This document shows positions 15,270 through 23,600 of a stretch of DNA of 39,705 bases, piece by piece (position 1 is the first letter of the stretch; each line of letters starts with the position of its first letter). A program made the position numbers and the translations under genes. A model generated the notes under the pieces. It saw nothing but the letters and a program-made list of their open reading frames with translations, was not told where the DNA came from and searched no databases. Source of the stretch: Clostridiales bacterium (lineage in GTDB: Bacteria > Bacillota > Clostridia > Oscillospirales > Oscillospiraceae); contig JALFLH010000028.1 of NCBI GenBank assembly GCA_022774865.1, forward strand, positions 1-39,705. Direction: 5' to 3'.

Positions 15270-15881
15270 ATGCAGGTGGAGAACCATAAGGAAGAAATCC
15301 CCTTTGCCCACTATGAAAACCTGTTTCGGGCGCTGGAGCCAGCCGACGCCCTGAAGCGGCTGGGCGGCGTGAAATGGAACGGTAAGGAGTTTTATGTAAA
15401 CTTACTAGGCCGGGAATACGCCATTGCCCACCCGGACTATGCGATCCGGGCGTTGGACGGCGGCGCGCTGCCGGCGCTGCCGGTGCAGACCTTCCTGCTG
15501 CGCTATCTGCTGGAAAGCCGGGATGTGCCCTGGAACGGAAGCTGGAAAACCTTCCGGGAGATGCCCTGGGGCGAAATGTACATCAAGCCTTACACCGGGC
15601 GGGTGCTGACCCGGGCCGCTTTTACCTTCGGTACCCGGGTGGAGGCGTTCCGCGCTGCCTGCGGGAAGATGGGCGCGGAGCCGGTACCCCACGGCGACGC
15701 GGGCTTCCGTTTCCGTCTGGTGGGGGATTATCAGATGCAGATTCTGGTCTGGGAGGGAGACGACGAGTTCCCGCCCAACGCCCAGGTTCTGTATTCGGAT
15801 AACTTTGCCGATGGCTTCGCCGCCGAGGATCGGGTGGTGGCGGGGGATATTCTGATCTCAACAGTGAAAAGTTTTATGTAA
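15270..15881 (+). CDS. DUF3786 protein linked to corrinoid reactivation
   Basis: 203 residues, starting 4 bp after acsV with CAGGAGG inside the end of that gene. The pattern GGVKWNGKEFYVNLLGREYAI..., ALPVQTFLLRYLLES, then WKTFREMPWGEMYIKPYTGRV and FPPNAQVLYSDNFADGFAAEDRVVAGDIL fits DUF3786, a family found mainly beside corrinoid and Wood-Ljungdahl genes in anaerobes. No catalytic motif, signal or membrane helix is evident. The tight coupling to acsV suggests it helps handle the corrinoid protein or RACo. Function unknown. Confidence 0.85.
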   Translation: MQVENHKEEIPFAHYENLFRALEPADALKRLGGVKWNGKEFYVNLLGREYAIAHPDYAIRALDGGALPALPVQTFLLRYLLESRDVPWNGSWKTFREMPWGEMYIKPYTGRVLTRAAFTFGTRVEAFRAACGKMGAEPVPHGDAGFRFRLVGDYQMQILVWEGDDEFPPNAQVLYSDNFADGFAAEDRVVAGDILISTVKSFM

Positions 15882-15884
15882 ACT

Positions 15885-15911
15885 ATGCACCCCTCCGAGA
15901 GGAGGGGTGCA
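15885..15911 (+). terminator. Hairpin ending the acs operon
   Basis: Arms TGCACCCCTCC and GGAGGGGTGCA with a GAGA loop, directly after the DUF3786 stop. There is no clean U-run; it marks the end of the acs transcription unit. Confidence 0.65.
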
Positions 15912-15991
15912 TTGCGGTAACGCCTTTTCAATCTGAGCGCCCTACCACGTGCGGCGCTTACAATGAAAAGAACGCAGATGCCAGAAAAATA

Positions 15992-16076
15992 TTGGTTCAA
16001 TTTTGAACTTTTTGTGACTGCTATTGACAGCGCGCTGAAATCGTGGTATGCTCTTGAAAGTTCAAAAATGAACCAA
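15992..16076 (+). promoter_or_regulatory. MarR promoter between two operator copies
   Basis: TTGGTTCAATTTTGAACTTT (15992-16011) and its near-perfect inverse AAAGTTCAAAAATGAACCAA (16057-16076, one mismatch) bracket a promoter with -35 TTGACA (16024-16029), 17 bp, and -10 TATGCT (16047-16052). Each copy is itself a palindrome around GTTCA/TGAAC. This is a typical autorepression arrangement for a MarR dimer, with one site upstream of -35 and one at the transcription start. Confidence 0.8.
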
Positions 16077-16092
16077 TTGGAGGCACAGCGGC

Positions 16093-16515
16093 ATGGTTCT
16101 TTTCGATATTTTGCAGAAGGCACAGAAAGGCTACGGCCGGGCGCTGGAACCGACCTGCAGGCAGTGGGCACTCACCCGAAACGAAATGGATGTGCTGCTG
16201 TTTCTGTACAATAATCCCGGGCTGAACCGGGCGGCGGACATTGTGGCGCACCGGGGAATCGCCAAGAGCCATGTGTCACTGTCCGTGACTGCGCTGGAGG
16301 ACAGGGGATTTCTGGTACGTCAGCTTGATCCGCAGGATCGGAGGACAGACCGCCTACGTCTGACGGAGGCGGCGCTTCCGGCAGCGAGGCAGGGCAGAGC
16401 GGCGCAGCTTGCCTATTTTGAGCGCCTGTTTCGGGGGATGAACCGGGAGGAAATGGAGCGCTTCCAGCAGTTGGTTCAGAAAATCTGCATCAATATTGAA
16501 AATCTGGAGGAATGA
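16093..16515 (+). CDS. MarR-family transcriptional regulator
   Basis: 140 residues with a winged helix-turn-helix: LTRNEMDVLLFLYNNPGLNRAADIVAHRGIAKSHVSLSVTALEDRGFL, then the wing DPQDRRTDRLRLTEAA. MarR dimers usually repress their own operon and release on binding a small phenolic or thiol-reactive ligand. GGAGG lies upstream of ATG 16093, and two operator palindromes flank its promoter. The stop overlaps the start of the exporter gene, so the exporter is probably induced when the repressor leaves. The inducer cannot be read from the sequence. Confidence 0.9.
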   Translation: MVLFDILQKAQKGYGRALEPTCRQWALTRNEMDVLLFLYNNPGLNRAADIVAHRGIAKSHVSLSVTALEDRGFLVRQLDPQDRRTDRLRLTEAALPAARQGRAAQLAYFERLFRGMNREEMERFQQLVQKICINIENLEE

Positions 16516-17297
16516 ATATGAACCCGATCTGGTTGATTATTTTGGTCTGCTTCTTTGCGGGCATGGGTGCCGGTCTCGGTACCGGCTTTGCGGGGATGAG
16601 CGCCGCGGCGGTCATCAGTCCCATGCTGATTACCTTTCTGCATATGGAGCCCTACGAGGCAGTCGGCATCGCTCTGGCCTCCGATGTACTGGCAAGCGCG
16701 GTCAGCGCCTATACCTACGGCAGAAACAAGAATTTGGACATCAAAAACGGCGTTGTGATGATGGTTGCCGTGCTGCTGTTCACACTGGTGGGAAGCTGGG
16801 TATCCAGTCTGGTTCCCAGCACAGCGATGGGTGGCTTCTCCACGTTCATGACCTTGCTGCTGGGCATCAAATTTATTGTCAAGCCCGTCATGACCACCAA
16901 GGAAGCCATGGGTAAGGTCAGCGCGAAAAAGCGCTTCATCCAGAGCGTGATCTGTGGAATGCTGATTGGCTTTATCTGCGGCTTTGTTGGCGCGGGCGGC
17001 GGTATGATGATGCTGCTGATTCTCACCAGCGTGCTGGGCTATGAGCTGAAAACCGCCGTGGGCACCAGCGTGTTTATCATGACCTTCACCGCGCTGACCG
17101 GCAGTCTGAGCCACTTCGCCATTGGCGGCGCGCCGGACTGGAGGGTGCTGATCCTTTGCGTGGTGTTCACGCTGATCTGGGCGCGGATTGCCGCCCGCTT
17201 TGCCAACAAGGCCAGCGCCAAGACCCTCAACCGGGCAACGGGCGTTGTGCTGACGGTGCTGGGCGTGGTCATTCTGGCGTTCAACTATCTGGTATAA
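16512..17297 (+). CDS. TSUP-family (TauE/SafE) anion exporter
   Basis: 261 residues with about eight hydrophobic helices in two similar halves, typical of TauE/SafE (TSUP) permeases that move sulfite, sulfonates or other small organic anions. The first half has GAGLGTGFAGMSAAAVISPML, and the second has the matching GFVGAGGGMMMLLIL...GTSVFIMTF. The ATG at 16512 overlaps the MarR stop by four bases (ATGA); ATG 16518 is an alternative. It forms a two-gene operon with the MarR gene. Substrate unknown. Confidence 0.88.
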   Translation: MNMNPIWLIILVCFFAGMGAGLGTGFAGMSAAAVISPMLITFLHMEPYEAVGIALASDVLASAVSAYTYGRNKNLDIKNGVVMMVAVLLFTLVGSWVSSLVPSTAMGGFSTFMTLLLGIKFIVKPVMTTKEAMGKVSAKKRFIQSVICGMLIGFICGFVGAGGGMMMLLILTSVLGYELKTAVGTSVFIMTFTALTGSLSHFAIGGAPDWRVLILCVVFTLIWARIAARFANKASAKTLNRATGVVLTVLGVVILAFNYLV

Positions 17298-17300
17298 CGA

Positions 17301-17337
17301 AAAGCTGTCTCACCGATCAGGGTGAGACAGCTTTTTT
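17301..17337. terminator. Bidirectional terminator between converging genes
   Basis: AAGCTGTCTCACC and GGTGAGACAGCTT form a 13-bp stem followed by a run of T on the plus strand and preceded by AAAA. It serves the exporter gene and the converging minus-strand gene. Confidence 0.85.
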
Positions 17338-17953
17338 ATGCCTCGTCTGCGGGCATATATTTTTTGAGAACCTTCTCGATAAAGAACGACTGGAGATACA
17401 CCATCAGTCCGGGCAGCAGCATCACCAGCAGGGGAATATTGATCAGGACATTGATTACCAAAACCAGCAGTGCCACAATCGCAATGGTATAGGGCAGATG
17501 GGCAAAGGAGAGTACCAGCGCGGTTTTATGCAGGCCGAAGAAGCTGTTGGTAAACCGGGACTCCACGGCGACAGCCCAGCAGACAATGCCCAGCGGGATG
17601 AACAGGGAAATAAAGTAGACCAGACTGAACACGGTCCAGCCGTTGCTCTGCTGGGCAAGCTGGGTTAAAATCTGGTAACTCGCGTTCAGGAAAAAGCCGA
17701 TCACAGCCCAGAAGAGCGTCAGAAGGAAACCACGGCCAAGCTCATTTTTGAAGGTGCGGAAGAAACGGCGGTACATCCCGCCCTCACCGCCCCGCACGCA
17801 GTGGGCAGTGGCATCATAGAGCGCGATACAGGCGGCGCCGATGGTGCCCACGGGGACACAGCACAGCACCCAGCAGCAGCTAAGCATGAAAAAGTCTCCC
17901 AGTTTTCCCAGCCCGCGCCAGAGAAAATTATCAGGATTGAAAAACTGTCCCAT
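17336..17953 (-). CDS. YesL-like (DUF624) membrane protein
   Basis: 205 residues with about five hydrophobic helices. The start MGQFFNPDNFLWRGLGKLGDFFMLSCCWVLCCVPVGTIGAACIALYDAT and the LPYTIAI segment are typical of the YesL/DUF624 family, which in Firmicutes is usually encoded beside carbohydrate ABC importers and is thought to help in their assembly or function. Here it is co-directional with the SGNH hydrolase, with a 3-bp gap, and divergent from a sugar ABC importer operon 1 kb away. Role unknown. Confidence 0.85.
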   Translation of the reverse strand: MGQFFNPDNFLWRGLGKLGDFFMLSCCWVLCCVPVGTIGAACIALYDATAHCVRGGEGGMYRRFFRTFKNELGRGFLLTLFWAVIGFFLNASYQILTQLAQQSNGWTVFSLVYFISLFIPLGIVCWAVAVESRFTNSFFGLHKTALVLSFAHLPYTIAIVALLVLVINVLINIPLLVMLLPGLMVYLQSFFIEKVLKKYMPADEA

Positions 17954-17956
17954 GGG

Positions 17957-18610
17957 TTACACCAGCGTGGGGATCACCTGGGCCAGCTTCGCGGCAAGCT
18001 GGGCGTGGCCCTTGGCGGTCAGATGCATATAATCCACATGGTTAAACGGGGCAAGTCCCTGGGCGTCCAGATAGGCGCAGCCCTGCGCCTTTGCCACCGG
18101 CTCCAGATACTGGCTGAGCTGGCGGGATTTGGCGGCGCACCCCAGACCCATCGCACCGGCTACACTGCTGGATTCCATTTCTTCGCCGATATGGGGCGGG
18201 CAGACAATCAAAAACCGGGGGCCGCCGGAGCCCCAGCAGGGGACGGACTTCATTTTGTCAATCAGCCTGTCCATACCCATGGCAATGCAGGCGGCGTTGG
18301 CGTTGAAGCGCTCCTTGGTGTCGTTGGTGCCCAGCATGACCACTGCCAGATCCACCGGCTCATGGCTCATCAGGATGGAATAGACCACGCCCAGCGCGTC
18401 CATGCTCTCGTGCAGCGGGTCCTGAAATACCGTGGTGCGGCCGGACAGCCCCTCCTCCAGTACCAGATAATCCGTACCCAACGCCTTTTGCAGCAGGCAG
18501 GTCCAGCGCTCGTTTTCGTTGAAGCGTCCGCCGTGGTCGGCGCAGTCCCCGGGATCGGCACAATATCCGTGGGTGTTGGAATCTCCAATGCACACAATGT
18601 GTTTTTTCAT
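17957..18610 (-). CDS. SGNH/GDSL hydrolase (possible sugar O-esterase)
   Basis: 217 residues. Block I IVCIGDSNTHGY carries the nucleophile Ser, GLSGRTT is block II (Gly), VMLGTNDTKERF is block III (Asn), and DYMHLTAKGHAQLA near the end gives the Asp-x-x-His of block V. So a full SGNH catalytic set is present and no signal peptide is seen, making it cytoplasmic. I chose ATG at 18610 because AGGAGG precedes it; the longer frame lacks a site. It lies divergent from an importer and a NanA-like aldolase, so deacetylation of an imported O-acetylated sugar acid is a reasonable guess, but substrate cannot be read from sequence. Confidence 0.88.
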   Translation of the reverse strand: MKKHIVCIGDSNTHGYCADPGDCADHGGRFNENERWTCLLQKALGTDYLVLEEGLSGRTTVFQDPLHESMDALGVVYSILMSHEPVDLAVVMLGTNDTKERFNANAACIAMGMDRLIDKMKSVPCWGSGGPRFLIVCPPHIGEEMESSSVAGAMGLGCAAKSRQLSQYLEPVAKAQGCAYLDAQGLAPFNHVDYMHLTAKGHAQLAAKLAQVIPTLV

Positions 18611-18650
18611 CGAAAAACCTCCTTGATTGCGGTTTTGATCAGATGTAATC

Positions 18651-18679
18651 AGTATAGCACACGTGGGCACGCTTGTCAT
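18651..18679 (-). promoter_or_regulatory. Promoter of the SGNH hydrolase-YesL operon
   Basis: On the minus strand: -35 ATGACA, 17-bp spacer, -10 TATACT, about 40 bp before the SGNH start. Confidence 0.6.
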
Positions 18680-18841
18680 CGCGTTTTTTCGGTTCGAAGC
18701 GAAAATGGAGTGAAGCCTGGCCGTTTTGGGGATTTGGAAAGCGGCGATGGGTGAACTGCGGGTGTTTTGCGGGAAATTCATCAGCGGAATGGCCAAAATG
18801 AAAACACTGATTTTGTAAGTGATTTACGAATAGTGGAATAA

Positions 18842-18895
18842 ATGAAAATATCTTTCATAATCATTGTTGACATTAGCTACATTTTGCGCTATGAT
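18842..18895 (+). promoter_or_regulatory. Importer operon promoter with upstream palindrome
   Basis: -35 TTGACA (18867-18872), 17 bp, -10 TATGAT (18890-18895). Just before it, ATGAAA and TTTCAT form an inverted repeat (18842-18858) suited to a dimeric regulator. No regulator gene is adjacent. Confidence 0.7.
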
Positions 18896-19008
18896 GTAAA
18901 TGGAAATTGTAAATATTATCTTCGCTGGTGCCGGCCAATTCGGCATAATTCCCTTGGCTTCCGCGGCGCAAGCCGTGAATGCATATTTGAAAACTAGGAG
19001 GAACAAAA

Positions 19009-20343
19009 ATGAAGAAGTTTTTTGCGATTGCATTGGCTTTGGTTATGGTTCTGGGTCTGTGCGCCTGCACCGTGACGGAAACGCCCAAGTCCACCGATGC
19101 GCCCAAGGCTACCAATGCGCCTGATGCCAACGTCACGCAGGCACCCGAAACGCCCGCCGCGCAGGATGTCGATATCTCCCTGTGGACCTATCCCATCGGC
19201 GAGTGGGGCAAGCAGGAAACTGTGGATGCCCTGATTGCCAGCTTCAATGAAGTATATCCCAACATCCATGTCACCGTTGAGTACCTGACCTATCAGGACG
19301 GCGACGACAAGGTCAATACCGCGATCGAGGGCAACGCCGCTCCCGACCTGATTATGGAAGGACCTGAGCGTCTGGTTGCCAACTGGGGCGCCAAGGGCAA
19401 GATGGTCGATCTGTCCGACCTGTGGACTGCCGACTCCAAGGCTGATATGTACGCCTCCGTGGAAGCCGCCTGTAAGGCAGCCAGCGGCGCTTACTATGAG
19501 TATCCTCTGTGCATGACCGCCCACTGCATGGCCATCAACAAGGATGTCTTTGTTGAAACCGGCGCATGGCAGTATGTGGACGAAGCAACCCACACCTGGA
19601 CCACCGAGAACTTCTTCAAGGCTGTTCAGTGCCTGTACGACGCCGGTTATAAGAATGTCGGCGCGGTCTTCTGCGGCGGCCAGGGCGGCGATCAGGGCAC
19701 CCGCGCGCTGATCAACAACCTGTACGGCGGCACCTACACCAATGCGGAGCACACCGCCTACACGGCCAATTCTCCTGAGAACATCAAGGCTCTGGAAGCC
19801 CTGGTTGCCCAGGACGGCATCAACTTCGACGCTTCCATCGTCGGCAGCGACGAAATCAACCTGTTTGTGCAGGGTCAGCTGCAGATGGCTTTCTGCTGGA
19901 ACATTGCCCAGGAGACCAACAACGCGGACGCGCTGACTTTTGACGTGTTCCCGATGGCATTCCCTTCCCCCAACGCCACTGACGTTCAGTTGTGCGGCGG
20001 TATCTGGGGCTTTGGTGTGTTCGACAACGGAGACGCCGCCAAGATCGAGGCTGCCAAGACCTTTATCAAGTGGGCCTGCGATGAGGAGCCTGAGCAGTGC
20101 GCCAAGGCTTCTACTTACTGGAGCACCCGTCAGTCCCTGGCCAATATGTACGAGGGTGACGAGATGAAGACCGAGTACGGTATGTTCATGCAGTACCTGG
20201 GTGACTACTATCAGGTCGTTGCCGGTTGGGCCAATGCCCGTACCGAGTGGTGGAATATGCTGCAGCGGATCGGCTCCGGCGGCGATGTGACTGCCGAGGT
20301 TGAAACCTTCGTAACCAACGCCAACGCGGCTGCTGCCGGCTGA
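19009..20343 (+). CDS. ABC-transporter sugar-binding lipoprotein
   Basis: 444 residues, family-1 extracellular solute-binding protein. The signal peptide ends in a lipobox-like LGLCAC (Cys20 most likely lipidated), then a Thr/Pro/Ala-rich spacer (to about residue 50), then the binding domain starting DISLWTYPIGEWGKQETVDALIASFNE. Conserved later parts include GDDKVNTAIEGNAAPDLIMEG and WGFGVFDNGD...FIKWACDEEPEQC. AGGAGG precedes ATG 19009. It heads an operon with two permeases and a NanA-like aldolase, suggesting a sialic-acid-type or other sugar-acid ligand. That assignment comes from context only. Confidence 0.9.
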   Translation: MKKFFAIALALVMVLGLCACTVTETPKSTDAPKATNAPDANVTQAPETPAAQDVDISLWTYPIGEWGKQETVDALIASFNEVYPNIHVTVEYLTYQDGDDKVNTAIEGNAAPDLIMEGPERLVANWGAKGKMVDLSDLWTADSKADMYASVEAACKAASGAYYEYPLCMTAHCMAINKDVFVETGAWQYVDEATHTWTTENFFKAVQCLYDAGYKNVGAVFCGGQGGDQGTRALINNLYGGTYTNAEHTAYTANSPENIKALEALVAQDGINFDASIVGSDEINLFVQGQLQMAFCWNIAQETNNADALTFDVFPMAFPSPNATDVQLCGGIWGFGVFDNGDAAKIEAAKTFIKWACDEEPEQCAKASTYWSTRQSLANMYEGDEMKTEYGMFMQYLGDYYQVVAGWANARTEWWNMLQRIGSGGDVTAEVETFVTNANAAAAG

Positions 20344-20374
20344 TTCATTCGGCCTCCAGGATCATAGTTTTTCA

Positions 20375-20415
20375 GATGCCCCTTCCCTCAATCATTCTGG
20401 GTGAGGGAAGGGGCA
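20375..20415 (+). terminator. Intra-operon hairpin after the binding-protein gene
   Basis: GATGCCCCTTCCCTCA pairs with TGAGGGAAGGGGCAT; there is no U-run. Such hairpins commonly stabilise the binding-protein mRNA and lower permease expression. Confidence 0.6.
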
Positions 20416-20435
20416 TTCCTTCAGGTAAATAAAGA

Positions 20436-20513
20436 GGGAAGAGTGAATAGGTAACGGGCCAGCAGGGCGGGCAGAACGGCCGCGCCGCAGCGGGTTACGT
20501 ATCCACTTTTCAC
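20436..20513. repeat. MITE-like 78-bp element with 20-bp imperfect ends
   Basis: The left end GGGAAGAGTGAATAGGTAAC matches the inverted right end GTGAAAAGTGGATACGTAAC at 16 of 20 positions. The left end shares GAAGAGTGAATAG with the repeat at 3163-3189. It sits between the binding-protein and permease genes, an unusual place inside an operon. Confidence 0.5.
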
Positions 20514-20543
20514 TGTGTGCCTCAAATCGAGAGGGGGATCTCC

Positions 20544-21452
20544 TTGGCCAACAAAAACATAACTATCAGCAAGAAAACCCGCCGGTTGATGATTCACGAG
20601 ACCGTATCGTCCTATCTGTTTATGCTCCCGTTTTTGCTGTTCTTTGTGGGATTTGTCCTGTATCCCATGTTTATGTGTGTCTTCACCAGCTTTTTTGACG
20701 CGACCATGGGGCGGGACGATATCTTTGTGGGGTTCGGCAATTACAAAGCGCTGTTTCAGGATAAAGTATTCTGGCGCGCCCTGTGGAACACCCTGATCAT
20801 CGTGATTGTTTCGGTGCCTGTCACCTGCGTTTTTTCCCTGTGGGTGGCTTCCGCCATCAGCAAGATGCCCGTGGCGGCAACCTCCGCGTTCCGCTGCATC
20901 TTCTATCTGCCTGTGGTCACCGGCTCTGTGGCTGTCACCATGGTCTGGAAGTGGATGTTCAACAACTACTACGGCATCTTCAATTATATCGGAACGGCGA
21001 CCGGCCTGATTGAAAACAACATCAACTGGCTGGGTGACGAGCGCTACGCGCTGGGCTGCATCATTCTGATCCTGCTGACCACCTCCGTCGGACAGCCCAT
21101 CGTGCTGTATGTTTCCGCATTGGATAATGTGGATAAGTCTCTGGTGGAGGCGGCCGAAGTGGACGGCGCCACCCAGCTTCAGGCTTTCTGGAAAATCAAG
21201 TGGCCCCAGATGATGCCCACGACGCTGTATATTCTGGTCATTACCACCATCAACTCCTTCCAGTGCTTCGCCCTGATTCAGCTGCTGACTTCCGGCGGCC
21301 CCAACAATTCCACCATGACCATTATGTATTACATCTATTACAACGCCTTCAAGCTGTATAAGTATGGCTACGGCAACGCCATGGGTGTGATTCTGGCGGT
21401 CATCATTGCCATTTTGTCGGCCATTCAGTTCAAGGCCGGGCAGGAAAAGTAA
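20544..21452 (+). CDS. Sugar ABC transporter permease (MalF-like)
   Basis: 302 residues, six hydrophobic helices. The cytoplasmic loop EAAEVDGATQLQAFWKIKWPQMMP is the EAA motif that contacts the ATPase. I chose TTG 20544 (giving MANKNITISKKTRR) because GAGAGGGGGATC precedes it; the GTG at 20517 has no site and falls inside the repeat element's edge. It pairs with the next permease and the upstream binding protein. No ATPase gene is present, so a shared MsmX-type ATPase elsewhere must energise it. Confidence 0.92.
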   Translation: MANKNITISKKTRRLMIHETVSSYLFMLPFLLFFVGFVLYPMFMCVFTSFFDATMGRDDIFVGFGNYKALFQDKVFWRALWNTLIIVIVSVPVTCVFSLWVASAISKMPVAATSAFRCIFYLPVVTGSVAVTMVWKWMFNNYYGIFNYIGTATGLIENNINWLGDERYALGCIILILLTTSVGQPIVLYVSALDNVDKSLVEAAEVDGATQLQAFWKIKWPQMMPTTLYILVITTINSFQCFALIQLLTSGGPNNSTMTIMYYIYYNAFKLYKYGYGNAMGVILAVIIAILSAIQFKAGQEK

Positions 21453-21467
21453 GGGAGGGACGAGAAT

Positions 21468-22382
21468 ATGAAGAAGCCAAGTCGTTTGGATGTAAGCCAC
21501 GCCAAATCCAAGGCGTATTATGTGTTCTCCTTTGCCGTGGTTGTCATTTTTGCCATTCTGTTCGCGTTTCCCCTGTACTGGATCATTACCGGCGCGTTCA
21601 AAACAAAGAGCGATATCCTGAGCACCACCCCTGTGTGGTGGCCCAGCGAGTGGGTTGGGGACAACTTCGCCAAGCTGATGAACAGTCGGAGTGTTCCCCT
21701 GTTTGAACTGACCATCGGAAGATTCAAAATTGCCGGTCCCACCATTCCCGCCGCCATTCGCTGGCTGCTGAACACCGTGGTGATGGCCGTTGCCTCCATG
21801 CTCCTGACCTGCCTGACCGCTGCCATGGCCGGTTATGTTCTGGCAAAGAAGCGCTTCTGGGGCCGCGGTATCCTGTTCAGCCTGGTGGTCTGCGCCATGG
21901 CACTGCCCAAGCAGGTTATCCTGATTCCGCTGCTGCGGGAGATGTCCGCGCTGAAGCTGTACAATACCATCTGGGCCGTCATTATTCCCATTGTCGGCTG
22001 GCCCTTTGGCGTATTCCTGCTGAAGCAGTTTTCAGAGAGTATTCCCACAGAAATGGTGGAGGCCTGCCGGATTGACGGCGCCGGCGAATGGCGCACCTTC
22101 ACGGATGTCATGCTGCCCATGATTAAGCCCGGTGTGGGTGCCTGTGCCATTTTTACATTTATCAACTCCTGGAATGATTACTTCATGCAGTTGATTATGC
22201 TGACCTCCAATAAAAACCTGACCATCTCCCTCGGCATTGCCACCATGCAGGCGGAAAACTCCACCGACTTTGGTTTGCTGATGGCCGGTTCCGCGTTGGC
22301 CTCTGTTCCCATCATCATTGTGTTCCTGATCTTCCAGAAGTACTTCACCAAGGGCATCACCATGGGTGCCGTGAAGGGATAA
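21468..22382 (+). CDS. Sugar ABC transporter permease (MalG-like)
   Basis: 304 residues with six hydrophobic helices and the EAA-type loop EMVEACRIDGAGEWRTFTDVMLPMIKP. The N-terminus has the usual FPLYWIITGAFKTKSDI stretch. GGGAGG precedes ATG 21468, 15 bp after the first permease. It forms the second half of the importer channel. The ATPase is encoded elsewhere. Confidence 0.93.
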   Translation: MKKPSRLDVSHAKSKAYYVFSFAVVVIFAILFAFPLYWIITGAFKTKSDILSTTPVWWPSEWVGDNFAKLMNSRSVPLFELTIGRFKIAGPTIPAAIRWLLNTVVMAVASMLLTCLTAAMAGYVLAKKRFWGRGILFSLVVCAMALPKQVILIPLLREMSALKLYNTIWAVIIPIVGWPFGVFLLKQFSESIPTEMVEACRIDGAGEWRTFTDVMLPMIKPGVGACAIFTFINSWNDYFMQLIMLTSNKNLTISLGIATMQAENSTDFGLLMAGSALASVPIIIVFLIFQKYFTKGITMGAVKG

Positions 22383-22403
22383 TCGTCAAGGGGTGTATTT
22401 CAA

Positions 22404-23312
22404 ATGGTTGAAACAAAAAAATATGAGGGAATCATTCCCGCCTTCTATGCCTGCTATGACAAGCAGGGTAACATCAGCCCTGCCGCTGTCCGGGAGCTGA
22501 CCCGGTATCTCATTGGCAAGGGCGTGACCGGACTGTATGTGGGCGGCTCCTCCGGCGAGTGCATCTACCAGAGCAAGGAAGAGCGGAAGGTGGTTCTGGA
22601 GAACGTCATGGACGAGGCCAGGGGAAAGGTCACAGTCATTGCCCACATCGCCTGCAACAACACCGCCGACTCCCAGGAGCTGGCGGCCCATGCGGAGAGC
22701 CTGGGTGTGGATGCCATTGCCTCCATTCCTCCCATCTACTTCCATCTGCCATCCTATGCGATCGCCAAGTATTGGAATGACATGAGCGCGGCGGCGCCCA
22801 ACACCGACTTCATCATCTATAACATTCCGCAGTTGGCGGGGGTCAGCCTGACGGTGCCCCTGCTGCGGGAGATGCTGAAGAATCCCCGGGTCATCGGCGT
22901 GAAAAATTCCTCCATGCCCACGCAGGACATTCAGATGTGGCGCGACGAAGGCGCGATTGTCTTTAACGGCCCCGATGAGCAGTTGATCTGCGGCCTGACC
23001 ATGGGCGCGGTGGGCGGCATCGGCGGAACCTACGGCGCCATGCCGGAACTGTACATCAAGATGCGCCAGGAACTGCTGTCTGGAAATCTGGAGAAGGCCC
23101 GGGAGATGCAGAACGAGGCCTGCCGGATTATCTATAAGATGTGCTCCGCCCACGGCAATATGTATGCCGTGATTAAGGAAATCCTGCGCGTAAACGGCGG
23201 CCCCGATATCGGCTCCGTCCGGGCGCCGCTGGCCGAGCTGATCGATTCCGATCTGCCCATCGTGCGGGAGTGCGTGGATATGATTAACGCCGCCATTGCC
23301 AAATACTGCTGA
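22404..23312 (+). CDS. DapA/NanA-family aldolase, likely N-acetylneuraminate lyase
   Basis: 302-residue TIM barrel of the DHDPS/NAL family. The Schiff-base lysine is Lys167 in GVKNSS, the catalytic tyrosine is Tyr139 in IIYNIPQLAGVSL, and the carboxylate-binding loop is GGSSGE. YNIPxLxGV is typical of N-acetylneuraminate lyases, which split sialic acid to N-acetylmannosamine and pyruvate; dihydrodipicolinate synthases usually read YNVPxRTG. As the last gene of an importer operon it should act on the imported substrate. Neighbouring nanE/nanK genes are absent, so a different keto-acid sugar remains possible; I leave the symbol empty. Confidence 0.85.
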   Translation: MVETKKYEGIIPAFYACYDKQGNISPAAVRELTRYLIGKGVTGLYVGGSSGECIYQSKEERKVVLENVMDEARGKVTVIAHIACNNTADSQELAAHAESLGVDAIASIPPIYFHLPSYAIAKYWNDMSAAAPNTDFIIYNIPQLAGVSLTVPLLREMLKNPRVIGVKNSSMPTQDIQMWRDEGAIVFNGPDEQLICGLTMGAVGGIGGTYGAMPELYIKMRQELLSGNLEKAREMQNEACRIIYKMCSAHGNMYAVIKEILRVNGGPDIGSVRAPLAELIDSDLPIVRECVDMINAAIAKYC

Positions 23313-23370
23313 AGCGGCAGGAAAACTGCATCAAAGCGCACCCGATAAGGCGTGCGCCCGTAAGACAGTT

Positions 23371-23404
23371 AAACGGCGTGACTTTCGCAGTCACGCCGTT
23401 TTCA
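23371..23404 (+). terminator. Terminator of the importer-aldolase operon
   Basis: AAACGGCGTGAC and GTCACGCCGTTT form a 12-bp stem with T at the end. The 200 bases after it (23405-23600) hold no gene I can support. Confidence 0.85.
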
Positions 23405-23600
23405 TATGCTGGATAGCCGCAAAGCGGGGCAAGAAAGCCTCCTTGCCTGAAACGCACATACAGAGAACCCCCGGATAGAAGTGCGATCTTTCATTTTTGC
23501 TGCTATTCTTCCTTCACCATATGATAGAAGATCCCTTCCCCGACTGATATTGTATGCGTAATCGGATCTCCTGGATAGCGATGAGAATAGGCCATTTTGC

